A stretch of 64,000 bases of DNA, taken from a virus. Below, one piece after another: positions 25,905 through 35,755 of the stretch. Each line of letters opens with the position of its first letter. The stretch's first letter is position 1. Position numbers and translations under genes: made by a program. The notes under the pieces are model-generated. The model was not told the origin of the DNA. It was given only the letters and a program-made list of their open reading frames with translations, and made no database searches. Where the stretch lies: positions 1 to 64,000 of IMG/VR virus record IMGVR_UViG_3300025012_000026, one strand, 5' to 3'.

Positions 25905-26822
25905 ATGGATAAAAATTTTATAGAAATTACTAATTTTTGTAGTAGTAGAATAATTGATATAAGCATACGAGAATGTGGAATATATGCACTGTATAATATT
26001 GAAAATGGAAAGATTTATGTTGGTAGTAGTATAGACATGTACACTAGAACGAGAAGACATCTTTCTGATTTAAAAAATGGAAAACATTATAATAGATATT
26101 TAATTAGAGCATATAAAAAATATGGAAATTCAATAATACCTGTTGTTTTAGAAATTGTAAAAAATAGAGAAAGTCTAATTGAACGTGAACAATACTGGAT
26201 TGATCATTTTGAAAGTTACAATAATAAGGTTGGGTATAATATTTGTATTATTGCAGATAGATTAACTGGTATTTTTAGAACTGATGAAGAAAAGAAACAT
26301 TTAAGTATTATAAATACTGGCAGAAAACTTACAGAAGAGACTAAACAAAAAATAAGTGAATCTAGAAAAGGAATTCAATATTCAGCAGAAACATTAAAAA
26401 GGATGAGTGATTCACATATTGGCAAAAATTTATCTGAAAGTGCAAAAGAAAAGTTAAGAAACAATATAAATATAATTCCAATATATCAATACAGTTTAGA
26501 GGGAGAATTTATACAAAAATGGAAAAGTTCTGCTGAAGCATCAAGAACTAGTGGATTTGAATCATCTTCTATAACAAAATGTTGTAGAGGGAAATTATAT
26601 AAGCATAAGGGATTTATTTGGAAATATGAATATTTTGAAAAATTAGAACTAAAATTTAAAAAGATTATTCAAAAAGACTTAAATAATAAAATAATAAAAA
26701 TATGGGATTCTATGAGTGATGTTTGTAAAACTTTAGCATTTAGTTCTAGTGCTATATGCCAATGTTGTTTGGGTCATTGGGAAAAATATAAAAATTTTAA
26801 ATGGGAATATATGTTTTGTTAA
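25905..26822 (+). CDS. free-standing GIY-YIG homing endonuclease (305 aa)
   Basis: The nuclease domain shows CGIYALYNIENGKIYVGSS, a conserved R/H helix and LIEREQYWIDHF with the catalytic Glu. NUMOD3-like helices follow (LTEETKQKISESRKG, SAETLKRMSDSHIG), then two NUMOD1/IENR1-type HTH units (FIQKWKSSAEASRTSGFESSSITKCCRG and IIKIWDSMSDVCKTLAFSSSAICQCC). This is the SegA/I-TevI-like layout. ATG 25905 follows GAAAGGAATG. It separates portal from the next head gene. Confidence 0.92.
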   Translation: MDKNFIEITNFCSSRIIDISIRECGIYALYNIENGKIYVGSSIDMYTRTRRHLSDLKNGKHYNRYLIRAYKKYGNSIIPVVLEIVKNRESLIEREQYWIDHFESYNNKVGYNICIIADRLTGIFRTDEEKKHLSIINTGRKLTEETKQKISESRKGIQYSAETLKRMSDSHIGKNLSESAKEKLRNNINIIPIYQYSLEGEFIQKWKSSAEASRTSGFESSSITKCCRGKLYKHKGFIWKYEYFEKLELKFKKIIQKDLNNKIIKIWDSMSDVCKTLAFSSSAICQCCLGHWEKYKNFKWEYMFC

Positions 26823-26872
26823 ACTATTTTAAATTAAATAATAACAACAAATATTAAAAAGGAGGGCATATA

Positions 26873-27595
26873 ATGCCAAATACAAACACAAGCAACAAAA
26901 ATAAGAAAGTGCATAGCGTTTTCTTAGGAAGAAAAATCAGAGAGTTCTACAAATTAAATGACAATGGTTATTCCAATGCATATTTAAGCACAGAAAAAGA
27001 AACATTGGAAAGAGTAGAGTTACTAGAGGTAGAATTAGACTATGAATTAAAAATAGGTGATGAAATTTTCTTACATGAATATGAAGTTTATGCAAAAGTT
27101 CAAAAAGTAACAAATGGAACAGATAGTAAGGTCTATTATAATCTATCTTATGTTGTTGAAGAAATTGATGATAAAGAAGATACTTATAAGGAACTTATTG
27201 ACCAATATAATAGTCTTAAAGAAAAATATGATACTGAAAAAGAAAAACAAAATAAAGAATTGGCAGAAAAGAATAATAAAATAAAAGAACAATCAGAAAA
27301 AGAGGAAGTTGAATTTAAAAGAGTTCAAAATGAAAGAATTGAATGGCAAAAAGATAATTTTGATAAACTAAAGGGAATTGTATGTAACAAACTTCCTATG
27401 AGAAAAGATTCTGATTCTCTTCTTTTTAATAAAGTTCAGCAAATAAATATCACAAAGTATTTATTAGACACTATTCCAAAGGAGTATATATTGATTAATC
27501 TTCCTACTGACATTATCTATATGCCATTTAATAATGACTTTAAACCATTAGAAATTAAAGAAGTCCAAGAATATTTATCTGATTTAGAGCAATAA
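26873..27595 (+). CDS. hypothetical head-region protein with coiled coil (240 aa)
   Basis: ATG 26873 follows AAAAAGGAGGGC. The N-terminal 100 residues are beta-rich (VHSVFLGRKIREFYKLNDNGY...); residues 105-165 are a charged coiled coil (NSLKEKYDTEKEKQNKELAE). Location between portal and prohead protease suggests a minor head or assembly protein. Function unknown. Confidence 0.7.
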   Translation: MPNTNTSNKNKKVHSVFLGRKIREFYKLNDNGYSNAYLSTEKETLERVELLEVELDYELKIGDEIFLHEYEVYAKVQKVTNGTDSKVYYNLSYVVEEIDDKEDTYKELIDQYNSLKEKYDTEKEKQNKELAEKNNKIKEQSEKEEVEFKRVQNERIEWQKDNFDKLKGIVCNKLPMRKDSDSLLFNKVQQINITKYLLDTIPKEYILINLPTDIIYMPFNNDFKPLEIKEVQEYLSDLEQ

Positions 27596-27632
27596 ATAGT
27601 TTAATTATAATATTTGAAAGGAGGTGAGGAAA

Positions 27633-29213
27633 ACGAAAAATAGTGTAATAGAAATATCTAAAAAGACATCGAAAGCAGGACGCACTCCCATCAAACTCAT
27701 TCTTCACAAAATTCACAAGGATTCTGCTGAATATAATGGAAATGGCATCCATTGGGAAAAAGAATATATTGAAAATAATATTGAATCAGTAAAAAATATG
27801 CCTCTTGTTGCCCAATTTATGGACAGTGAAAATACAATTCCTTTTGGAAGTCATGGTGATATGATAGTCGAAGAAAATAGAGTCATTTTTGAAGATAGTC
27901 TTGTTGTTGGAACGTTTGAAAGTGCATACATAGCTGAAAATATAGAAGTCAATAATGAAATAATCGATGCTTTAGTCGGTGTTGGATACGTATATGATCA
28001 AAGATTTCCAGAATTAATTGATTATTTACAAGAAGAGTATGACAGTGGCAATTCAGTAGAAGGTTCAATTGAAATTTGTGCAGATAAATCTTTAGGAAAT
28101 AAGAAAATAATTTATGAAGGGGGATGGAAAGAGAAAAATAGAATCCCAAAATTATTTCAATATTCTGGTCATGCTCTTGTAATAGGAGAGGTTCCTGCTG
28201 ATAAATCTGCTCTCATGCTAGAGTTGAATACACTTAAAAAAAAAGAGGTGAATATATTGCCAGACGACAATTCTATTATTGACAATAAAGATAAAACAAT
28301 AATTGAAATAAATGCAATGAATTATAATGATATTTCTATGATTGTTGAAAGTAAATTCAATAAAAAACAAAATATAGATGAATCAAATTATTCTTATTAT
28401 TATGTTCATAAATTTTATCCAACTATATCAACATTCATAATGAAATGTTGGGATAAAACAGGAGAATATTGTCAAATTACTTACACAATTGAAAATGGTG
28501 AGGTAAAACTTGGTGAAACTATTAAAGTCGAGGAAGATTGGAAACCTCTAAATGGTGAAGAATCTGTCGAAGTTAATACACCAGTTAAAAATATATTAAA
28601 TAATCAAATAAAGGAGGAAAGAAATAGAATGGATGAGAAAATCGTATTAGAACTCAATCAAAAAATCGAAGATAAAATCAATGAAATTAATACGTTGAAT
28701 AAATCTTTAGAGGAAAAATCAACAGAAATTAATACTTTAACTAAATCTTTGGAAGAAAAACAAATAGAAGTTAATAGCTTAACAGAAAAAAATCAAGAAT
28801 TAGATGGCAAAGTAAATGAGGCGAATACTACAATTGTAGAGGTTAATAAATTACTTGAATCTGAAAAAGCAGAAAAAGAATCTCTTACTGTCGAAGTAAA
28901 TTCTTTCAGAGAAGAAAAAATTAAAGCAGATTCAGAAGCAAAAATTGCAGAAGTAAATGCATATTTTGAAACAGAAATTACGAAAAATGGTTTTGAAGAA
29001 AGCGAAGTTAATTCACTTAAAACCTTTGTAGAAGCAATTGATTTAGAAGGACTAAAGAAAGCAGAAGCAGAATTATGTGCAAAGAAATTTAAAGAAATGA
29101 TTGCATCTCAAGATACCTCTGTTGAAACTAATACTAAGAATGATATGTTTATTTCTATTAAAGAAAAAGAAATGAAAAAGGTTCCTAGTAGTATCCCATC
29201 TTTCTTTAACTAA
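27633..29213 (+). CDS. prohead protease fused to scaffold
   Basis: The first 210 residues fit a phage prohead protease domain (MPLVAQFMDSENTIPFGSHGD, VNNEIIDALVGVGYVYDQRFP, VEGSIEICAD with a possible nucleophile Ser, and YSGHALVIGEVPADKS). A middle domain (KFYPTISTFIMKCWDKTGEYC...) is followed by a long coiled coil rich in repeated EINTLNKSLEEK units, the scaffold. The only usual start, GTG 27624, is inside the SD GGAGGTGAGG; ACG 27633 has normal spacing, so a near-cognate start is proposed. Internal in-frame starts at 28257 and 28629 would make scaffold alone. Confidence 0.85.
   Translation, partial: TKNSVIEISKKTSKAGRTPIKLILHKIHKDSAEYNGNGIHWEKEYIENNIESVKNMPLVAQFMDSENTIPFGSHGDMIVEENRVIFEDSLVVGTFESAYIAENIEVNNEIIDALVGVGYVYDQRFPELIDYLQEEYDSGNSVEGSIEICADKSLGNKKIIYEGGWKEKNRIPKLFQYSGHALVIGEVPADKSALMLELNTLKKKEVNILPDDNSIIDNKDKTIIEINAMNYNDISMIVESKFNKKQNIDESNYSYYYVHKFYPTISTFIMKCWDKTGEYCQITYTIENGEVKLGETIKVEEDWKPLNGEESVEVNTPVKNILNNQIKEERNRMDEKIVLELNQKIEDKINEINTLNKSLEEKSTEINTLTKSLEEKQIEVNSLTEKNQELDGKVNEANTTIVEVNKLLESEKAEKESLTVEVNSFREEKIKADSEAKIAEVNAYFETEITKNGFEESEVNSLKTFVEAIDLEGLKKAEAELCAKKFKEMIASQDTSVETNTKNDMFISIKEKEMKKVPSSIPSFFN
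28629..29213 (+). CDS. nested in-frame scaffold product (194 aa)
   Basis: An ATG at 28629, in frame with the protease-scaffold gene, lies 7-8 bases after AAGGAGGAAAG (28611-28621), a consensus SD that is not required by the protein sequence. Initiation here gives MDEKIVLELNQKIEDK..., the coiled-coil part alone. This mirrors lambda C/Nu3, where scaffold is made from an internal start. A weaker internal start, TTG 28257 after AAAGAGGTG, also exists. Confidence 0.65.
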   Translation: MDEKIVLELNQKIEDKINEINTLNKSLEEKSTEINTLTKSLEEKQIEVNSLTEKNQELDGKVNEANTTIVEVNKLLESEKAEKESLTVEVNSFREEKIKADSEAKIAEVNAYFETEITKNGFEESEVNSLKTFVEAIDLEGLKKAEAELCAKKFKEMIASQDTSVETNTKNDMFISIKEKEMKKVPSSIPSFFN

Positions 29214-29319
29214 GTTTTAGAAAGTAAAGATAAATATATAATTAATTTTAACAATGAGTAATAGTTAAATAGTAGTGGTTAATTAATAACAAAAATAAAA
29301 AGAAATGAGGTAATTAATA

Positions 29320-29841
29320 ATGAGTTTATTTAAATTCCATGATTCAAATTTTCTTAACGTATCCAACAAACCTAATGTAAAGGCAATTGCAGATACATAT
29401 AATGGTTATCAGTTCAATGTTACATCTGATGTTCAGGTATTAGTTCCAGATTTAGCTACAGCAAAATTAGGTGATATTTATGTTATGCGTAATATCATTG
29501 ACAAACCAGAAATTATTAACACTGATTCCTATAAAATTGTTGCAAATGAGTATATTCGTGCTTTTAGACTTAAAGACATGGTAGGACTTCAACTTGATAT
29601 GTCTGCTGATTTGCTTACAGATGCTTTTGCTGACGTTGCTGTTGGTGCTTTGGTCATTGGTCGCTCTGTAGCAGATACTACCAATCCAATGAAGTGGACT
29701 AAAACTGCTGATGTTTCTGCATATGAAATTTATCTTAAAGTAATCAAGAAAACTACTTTTGGTGCATTTACAATTGATGCAGGTGGTGGAACTGTTGCTG
29801 GTGGTTATGTTGTAGAAGTAATGGCAAACGATAATCTGTAA
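29320..29841 (+). CDS. head decoration-like protein (173 aa)
   Basis: ATG 29320 follows AAATGAGGTAATTAATA. The product is beta-rich, Ala/Thr/Val-rich at its end (TFGAFTIDAGGGTVAGGYVVEV), and sits just before the major capsid gene, where cement or decoration proteins are usually encoded. No signature residue can be named; assignment is by context. Confidence 0.6.
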   Translation: MSLFKFHDSNFLNVSNKPNVKAIADTYNGYQFNVTSDVQVLVPDLATAKLGDIYVMRNIIDKPEIINTDSYKIVANEYIRAFRLKDMVGLQLDMSADLLTDAFADVAVGALVIGRSVADTTNPMKWTKTADVSAYEIYLKVIKKTTFGAFTIDAGGGTVAGGYVVEVMANDNL

Positions 29842-29967
29842 GTTATGAGATTATAGATTATTGTATGTAATTTTTGTAAGTAATATATAATATTTTTTAA
29901 TTAATGTCAAATAGTAAAATTATAAAATAATATTAATAATTAATAAGAAAGAAAAGAGGTATTAACA

Positions 29968-31021
29968 ATGAGTTTTGGAATAGATTTTACAAAATTACAA
30001 GAGAATGCAGAACAAGTTGAGATTAATAAGATTGTAAAGAATAAGTTGGCGAACGCATCACGTCTAAGTGAAGACGTAGAGATTTTTACAAATATTGTTT
30101 ATGGTAAAGATGTATCTAAATATGGTAAAAAAGTTGATACAGTGATGGATAAAATTAAAACTTTAGCTGGAATGGCTAATGATGGTAATACTCAGGCTAA
30201 AGCTGAGTTGAATGCTATTCGTACTATTACTATTCAGCAACCTTTGGAAAAGAGATTAGCTATTAATAGTGCTATGGGGAATGTAACAAAGGTATTGGCA
30301 AACGAGGAACTGAGGTATTCCGTTGCCCAATTACAAGGAGAGAAATCAAGAGTTCAAGCCAATTCTGGTTCTTTTGTATTCCCAACTGTTAAGAAAAGAA
30401 CTGGAACTATGACTGTTCAAAATGCAACAGGTGGTTTGATTATCGATCCAAGAGAATTAATGTCTGGTGATACAGATACGATGGCTTATGCTAATGAACA
30501 AGTATTGACTTCTATTATTAACCAAATGGTTCTTTCTCATATCAATGCTTTAAGAAGTGCTATTACTGCTGCCACCACATTGAAAAACTACAGCGAGGGG
30601 ATTACTAAGACTAATGTCGAAAATACAAGAAAATTAGCGAGACGTTTTGGTTCTTCTGTTACAATTATGGGAGACTATAGTGCAGTTAATAAGTTAAGTG
30701 ATCTTGCTAATTTTAGTGTTGTTGCTGCTGGAACAGAATTTAGATTCCCAGACTCAGTGATGGAAGAAGTAATGAAGACTGGTCTTCTTAAAGTATATAA
30801 AGGAAGTCTCGTCATAGAAATGCCTAATAGCTATAATATGATTGATCTTAATACCGCTGGAGATTTCTATGCTCCTCAATTACCTACAACTGATTTGTGG
30901 TTCTTACCACAAGGCCAAGTTAGTCCCCTTCAGATCGGAATTCAGGGTGGTTTGACTAGTATGACAGCCACAGACATTAATTTAAGGGTAACTTTAGCCC
31001 CGTATGTACAGAAATGCGCAT
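29968..31021 (+). CDS. major capsid protein, exon 1
   Basis: The frame starts at ATG 29968 (SD AAAAGAGGT) and gives about 350 residues of HK97-type appearance: a helical N-arm (AEQVEINKIVKNKLANASRL), GSFVFPTVKKRTG, LSHINALRSAITAATT, VTIMGDYSAV and LWFLPQGQVSPLQIGIQGGLTSMTATD. It stops at TAG 31021 but its natural C-terminal strand is encoded at 31364-31461, so the gene is split by an intron. The exact 5' splice site is one of T30994, T31003, T31015 or T31021, by phase. Confidence 0.85.
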
Positions 31022-31363
31022 AGGACACTTCCTTAATTGCAGGTAATTCCTAAAGCTCTCATGCCACAACATAAGGATGAAATATGCCTAAGTGTGACGG
31101 AACGAAAGTAGAAAAAAGTTGAGAGATGGCATAAGGTTAAATCTTAAGTGCTTTTACAATGGATGTTCATTGCAGGTAAGACTCGAATAGAGTAAACTTC
31201 AACGACTATGGCTGAAATGCCAGTACACTCAAGCGAGTGGAAAATGGAAGCCCTTAACAGATAATGCTGAAGGTGAAGAAATAGTCTATTCTCATATGAA
31301 AGTATGAGCAGTTATAAACGATATAGAAGTTGCGATTCTATATGAATATAAATTTATAAAAAG
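31022..31363 (+). ncRNA. group I intron in major capsid gene (no ORF)
   Basis: The 3' end is set by an in-frame stop at 31357-31359 and by G31363, the only G that leaves an open exon. Core segments match the RNA polymerase intron: AACGACTAT at 31201-31209 pairs with ATAGTC at 31281-31286 after GAAGAA. The P1 helix was not identified with confidence, so the 5' boundary may be up to 27 bases earlier. No nuclease gene is inside; one lies directly downstream of the capsid gene. Confidence 0.7.
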
Positions 31364-31461
31364 CCGAAGTTACAAGATACGATATTTCCTACGGAAACAA
31401 GGTTCTAATTGAGCTAATTCCGGCGATGGGATATATATATGATGCTGCTCTAGCTGAGTAA
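31364..31461 (+). CDS. major capsid protein, exon 2
   Basis: The frame reads EVTRYDISYGNKVLIELIPA and then MGYIYDAALAE before TAA 31459-31461. This is the typical last strand of an HK97-fold capsid protein and cannot be translated on its own, lacking a start and SD. A strong terminator follows at 31526. Confidence 0.8.
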
Positions 31462-31525
31462 ATATCAAACTAATTTTATAAGAGATAGGTATTAATTATA
31501 ATCGCGAGTTTAATTAATTACTGAC

Positions 31526-31558
31526 AAGAGTGGTTTTCCTAAGCCACTCTTCTTTTAT
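31526..31558 (+). terminator. intrinsic terminator after capsid gene
   Basis: AAGAGTGG (31526-31533) pairs with CCACTCTT (31544-31551), followed by CTTTTATTT. A TTAATTA/TAATTAA stem lies just upstream. Confidence 0.85.
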
Positions 31559-31596
31559 TTATAAAAAAATTAGGTATTCGATAGGAGGGATTAAAT

Positions 31597-32929
31597 GTGG
31601 GCAAGAAACTAAATATTGATCAGTTTAAACAATGGATGTTAGAAAATTCTGTTGATATAAAATGTATTAGTAACTATGGTGTTGATGATAAAATTGATAG
31701 TAAAACAGAACTATTATTCCAATGCAATAGAAATCATACATTCTCAAAAACAATAACTAATTTCAAAAAGAATCCTAGGTGTCCTCATTGCACTGGAAAG
31801 TGTAAATATACATTTGAAGATGCTAAAAGGATAGTCGAAGCAGTAGAAGGTTATTTATTAATATCGACTGAATATGTCAGATGTAAAGATTATTTAATTA
31901 TTCAATGTGATAAAGGTCATCCCTTCCCAATGACATTTACAGCTTTTAATGTCGGAGGACACAGGTGTCCTATTTGTAACACAGGAGGGAAATATAAGTA
32001 TGATTTAGAAATTGCAAAAGAAATTTTTAAATTAGAAAAGTGCGAACTGTTAGTAGACGAATATATAGATTGCGATACATACATACATGCCTTATATGTG
32101 TTCATGTGGTAATCCAAGCAAAATTTCTTTAATAGAATTTATCAGAGGTCATAGATGCAAAATTTGTGGTAATAAGAAAACTGGTGACGGTTTAAGAACG
32201 CCATACATAGAAACATATAATTATTTTAAAGATAATGGTTGTGAATTATTATCCACAGAAGACGAAATACAGAATAATAAAACAAAAGTAAGATATATTT
32301 GTTCTTGTGGAAACCCAGATGAAGTATTGGTTGAAAAGTTTAAAGTTGGCGAAAGATGCAACAACTGTAAACAAGAAAGAACTGAGGCAACATTTTTAGA
32401 CAGATATGGTTTCAAGTATGCATTATCAAGTCCAGAAATAAGAGAAAAAATTAGACAAACTCTTTATAAAAATGGATCAGCACCATGTAGTAAACAACAG
32501 GAATATATACACAATCTAATTGGTGGAGAACTTAATTATCCTGTAAAAACATCTTCTTTGGACATTGCTTTCCTAGAAGAAATGATTTATTTAGAGTACG
32601 ATGGCGGTGGACATAAGAATAGTATTTTGTATGGCACTGTTACAGAAGCAGAGTTTATAAAAAGAGAAAGAAATAGAACTTATGGGCTACTACGTTCTGG
32701 TTGGAAAGAAATTAGAATCATTAGTGAAAAAGATGACCTAATCCCATCAGACCAAAAGCTTCTAGAAATCCTATCCTACGCACGTAAATATCTAAATCAA
32801 AATCATCATTACATAAAATTTGACATTGACAATTCAAAAATAATTAATTCTCAAGGTGAATTTGACTATGATTTTGGCGAACTAAGAAAAATCAAACCAA
32901 CAGATATTCAAATCCAAGAAGCAATATAA
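31597..32929 (+). pseudogene. EDxHD/Vsr-type homing endonuclease, frameshifted
   Basis: Two frames (31597-32112 and 32087-32929) are halves of one protein. Repeated zinc-finger units (CNRNHTF...CPHC; CDKGHPF...CPIC; CSCGNPSK...CKIC; CSCGNPDE...CNNC) lead into a nuclease domain with CSKQQEYIHNLIGG, LDIAFLEEMIYLEYDGGGHK and RNRTYGLLRSGWKEIRI, as in I-Bth0305I. The break lies at three tandem TACA units (32076-32087). Removing one unit restores DTYMPYMCSCGNP, which matches the following finger repeat. It may be an inactive or slippage-switchable gene. GTG 31597 is the start, with AGGAGGG. Confidence 0.8.
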
Positions 32930-32978
32930 AAAAACATCTAAAAAATAATAAAGGGTAAAATGGAGGGAATAAATAATT

Positions 32979-33467
32979 ATGGCAATTGATATGAACAGTC
33001 GTTCAAAGGTACAAAACTTATGTGATTGGAATGTCTCATGGGAGAGGTTTTCCATGGACGGAGACGAATTCATAAAAGCAAATCAGACAGTGTATATTCC
33101 AAATATGGAGATTGAAACACAAGTACAGAATAATAATCTTTTCTTTTCTGGTACGGACAATATTGGGTCACATGCGAGAGTTTATATTCACAATCCAGAA
33201 ATGAGAGAACATCTTGGCTTTGATAATAAAGAAGAAAAGCGAACTCAACTAATTCTAAGTGATGAAAAATGCAAAGAAATATTTGATTATAAAACATTTA
33301 GCACTTTTAAAAAGCATGTAACTGAAAATATCATTACAAATCAAGAAAAATCAAAAATAGTTAATTACGCTAAGAAAATGAAGATAAATGATTATGACAA
33401 GATTCAGTATTTAACCGAGTACACAGGTTTATCATTTAAAACTGATAAAATAGATGATAAAGAATAA
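32979..33467 (+). CDS. virion structural protein, 162 aa
   Basis: ATG 32979 follows AAAATGGAGGGAATAAAT. It lies directly after the capsid block. The N-terminal half is beta-like (WERFSMDGDEFIKANQTVYIPN...), the second half helical. Probably a head or head-tail joining protein by position; no diagnostic motif. Confidence 0.65.
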   Translation: MAIDMNSRSKVQNLCDWNVSWERFSMDGDEFIKANQTVYIPNMEIETQVQNNNLFFSGTDNIGSHARVYIHNPEMREHLGFDNKEEKRTQLILSDEKCKEIFDYKTFSTFKKHVTENIITNQEKSKIVNYAKKMKINDYDKIQYLTEYTGLSFKTDKIDDKE

Positions 33468-33495
33468 CCGAATCAAAGAAAAGAGGTGATAGATT

Positions 33496-34179
33496 TTGGG
33501 AACTTTACTCCAAAAAATATATGATAAATTTTTCATAAAAGTATCAGATATAGATTTTACTTACAAACAAGATTTAGTTTTTGAGTTTTTTGAAACTGCC
33601 ATAGGGTATAGTTACAAAACTACACCACATGATTTGAGTTATACTTTGTATTCTAATAATGCAGTTTTAATAATTTATGATGCAATAGAAAATAGTGGAG
33701 ATATAACTCTTCAAATTAACTCTGATACATATACAATTGCTTTATTAAATACTGATACAAAATTGCAAATAGCAACAAAAATAAAATCTGCTATTGAAGT
33801 AAATTATACAGTAGTATTAGATGATATCGAAAATCCAATGTTAACAATCACTAAACCACTTACAGATAATATTACATTAACATTTATTGATACAGATAAT
33901 ACTAATTTAAATCTAATCATAAGTAAAACATATGATGGTATAACAATTTATGATTTAGATATAGATGAAATTGAATTAATTTCATTAAATATGAAAAAAG
34001 CATATTTAGATTATTTATTAAAACCATTATCTCGTTTAAAAAAGCAAATTGGAACCAAAGATTTTAATCGTTTAGAAAGTAAAGTAGAAGAATTAAAAGT
34101 TTATTCATTAATGTTAAGTAATTTAAAGGAAGAGATTAAGGATTTCAGGCAAGAGTTTAATTCTTATACTAATAGTTAA
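33496..34179 (+). CDS. structural/connector-region protein, 227 aa
   Basis: TTG 33496 lies after AAAGAGGTGATAGATT. The middle is beta-rich and Thr/Asn/Asp-rich (ITLQINSDTYTIALLNTDTKL), the C-terminus helical (LSRLKKQIGTKDFNRLESKVEEL). Its place among head-tail genes suggests a connector or neck role. Family not recognised. Confidence 0.65.
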   Translation: MGTLLQKIYDKFFIKVSDIDFTYKQDLVFEFFETAIGYSYKTTPHDLSYTLYSNNAVLIIYDAIENSGDITLQINSDTYTIALLNTDTKLQIATKIKSAIEVNYTVVLDDIENPMLTITKPLTDNITLTFIDTDNTNLNLIISKTYDGITIYDLDIDEIELISLNMKKAYLDYLLKPLSRLKKQIGTKDFNRLESKVEELKVYSLMLSNLKEEIKDFRQEFNSYTNS

Positions 34180-34195
34180 TTAAGTTGGTGAAAAA

Positions 34196-34432
34196 TTGAA
34201 TAATAAAGTTAATAATATCAACAACAGTAGGATTCTAATTAAAACTCCAAACTGCGAAATTACTTTTGACGATTTATGCAAAAAAGAGTATCTAAAAATA
34301 AATAATTTAATGCATATGATTGAGAAACAATTTGATATTTCTTTGCATGATTACCCTGAACTAAGAGGAGAAATCTTAAATATTTCAAACTTCATTAAGA
34401 GAATCCCCTACTTACAGAGGGAGATCATGTAA
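34196..34432 (+). CDS. small hypothetical protein, 78 aa
   Basis: TTG 34196 follows GGTGAAAAA. Asn-rich N-terminus, then KTPNCEITFDDLCKKEYLKINNLMHMI. It is in a tight structural operon. Function unknown. Confidence 0.55.
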   Translation: MNNKVNNINNSRILIKTPNCEITFDDLCKKEYLKINNLMHMIEKQFDISLHDYPELRGEILNISNFIKRIPYLQREIM

Positions 34433-34485
34433 TTAAATAATATAAGTCATAATGATAAAAATAAGAAAAAGGAGGAAAGTAAATA

Positions 34486-35412
34486 ATGGGATATAGTGAT
34501 TTTCAATTTAAAACGCCAAACGCAGAAGTTTTCAATTCTATAACCCCTGGGACAGTATTAGCTTCAAAAGCAGTAATAACAGATGCAAACAGTAAAATTA
34601 ATACATTAGATATTACTGCACCTAAGTTTGGTGGAACTGCAATTACTTCATCTGCCGCCGAGTTAAATTTAATCGATACTTCTGTGGCAGGAACAGCAGT
34701 TGCGTCTAAGGCTTTAGTTTTAGGTGCTGATAAAAATGTAGATGTATTAGCAATTGCAGATTTAAAATTGGGTGCAGGCGCAGGTACTTCCGTAACTACA
34801 CAAATTAATTCTTTGATTAATTTTCCTGGAACAATGTCAACATCTGTGATCGACTTCAATACTACAGGTGAACCTGCAATGAAAGTTGTCATAGATGGTG
34901 TAGATTATCAAGAAGCAGATGTAGCTGTAGTAACAAATGGAGTATGGACAAATGGTGCAAGTGCAGCTAATTCTGCTACAAGTTTAGTCGCTGCAATTAA
35001 TGGAGATACGAGAGCTACTGTACCATTTACTGCAACTATATCTGCTGGAGGACATAGCGTAATTTTAACATGGGATGCTGTTGGCACTACTGGTAATAAA
35101 ACTATTACTACAACTAGTGCATCAAATTGTACAGTAGAAAATTCTGTTGGAGGTAGTGCATCTGCAATAAAACAAATGGTTGTTGTAGATCGTGTTGTTA
35201 CTGCTCAAGATATTTTAGCAAATGAAATTAATGTACCTTTGCCTTTTGCCCCAACAAAATTTATTATTCAACATTCTGACACGAATGGCGAAGATAATCC
35301 TACAACATGGAGGGCGACTATTGCAACCGTTCCTAATAGAATAAAGATTACAGGTCAAGGCGCGACAGCATTAATAGCAGGAGATGTCGTACAAATATTA
35401 GCCTTTGAGTAA
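34486..35412 (+). CDS. head fibre-like protein (308 aa)
   Basis: ATG 34486 follows AAAGGAGGAAAGTAAAT. The N-terminus has the repeated head-fibre pattern: VLASKAVITDANSKINTLDI, APKFGGTAITSSAAELNLID and TSVAGTAVASKALVLGAD. Such repeats form trimeric fibres attached to capsids. The Ala/Thr/Val-rich remainder is beta-structured. A surface decoration that contacts the host or environment is likely. Confidence 0.78.
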   Translation: MGYSDFQFKTPNAEVFNSITPGTVLASKAVITDANSKINTLDITAPKFGGTAITSSAAELNLIDTSVAGTAVASKALVLGADKNVDVLAIADLKLGAGAGTSVTTQINSLINFPGTMSTSVIDFNTTGEPAMKVVIDGVDYQEADVAVVTNGVWTNGASAANSATSLVAAINGDTRATVPFTATISAGGHSVILTWDAVGTTGNKTITTTSASNCTVENSVGGSASAIKQMVVVDRVVTAQDILANEINVPLPFAPTKFIIQHSDTNGEDNPTTWRATIATVPNRIKITGQGATALIAGDVVQILAFE

Positions 35413-35461
35413 GAAATAATTAACTATAGCCAATAAAAATAATTAAGAGGAGGAATTTAAA

Positions 35462-35740
35462 ATGGCAACGAATTTTATAGGAAGATCATTAACGGCAAAT
35501 GAGGTTGAACAAAATGTCACATTGGATATGTCTTTTATTAATCTTATTGTAAATGATTCAGTTAATGTAGTAACTTTGTCCTTTGACGTAGCAAGCGCAT
35601 CGGCATCTAACAACTTAATGGTACTAAAAGCAGGAGAATCTAGACAGAATTTAGCAGTACCTTTTAGTAAATTATATTATAAAGCTGCTGCGGATACATC
35701 TTATATTAGGATTGAAGGGTTATCAAAAGCAGAATTTTAA
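35462..35740 (+). CDS. small virion protein, 92 aa
   Basis: ATG 35462 follows AAGAGGAGGAATTTAAA. The product is short, beta-rich and without Lys/Cys motifs (ANEVEQNVTLDMSFINLIVND...). It follows the head fibre-like gene and may be its partner. A perfect terminator-like stem follows. Confidence 0.6.
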   Translation: MATNFIGRSLTANEVEQNVTLDMSFINLIVNDSVNVVTLSFDVASASASNNLMVLKAGESRQNLAVPFSKLYYKAAADTSYIRIEGLSKAEF

Positions 35741-35755
35741 TTTATTGTAATTTGA

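Noticed and set aside
34503-34892. 129-codon minus-strand frame
   Set aside because: It is the antisense shadow of the Ala/Thr-rich head fibre-like gene, with no minus-strand SD or promoter.
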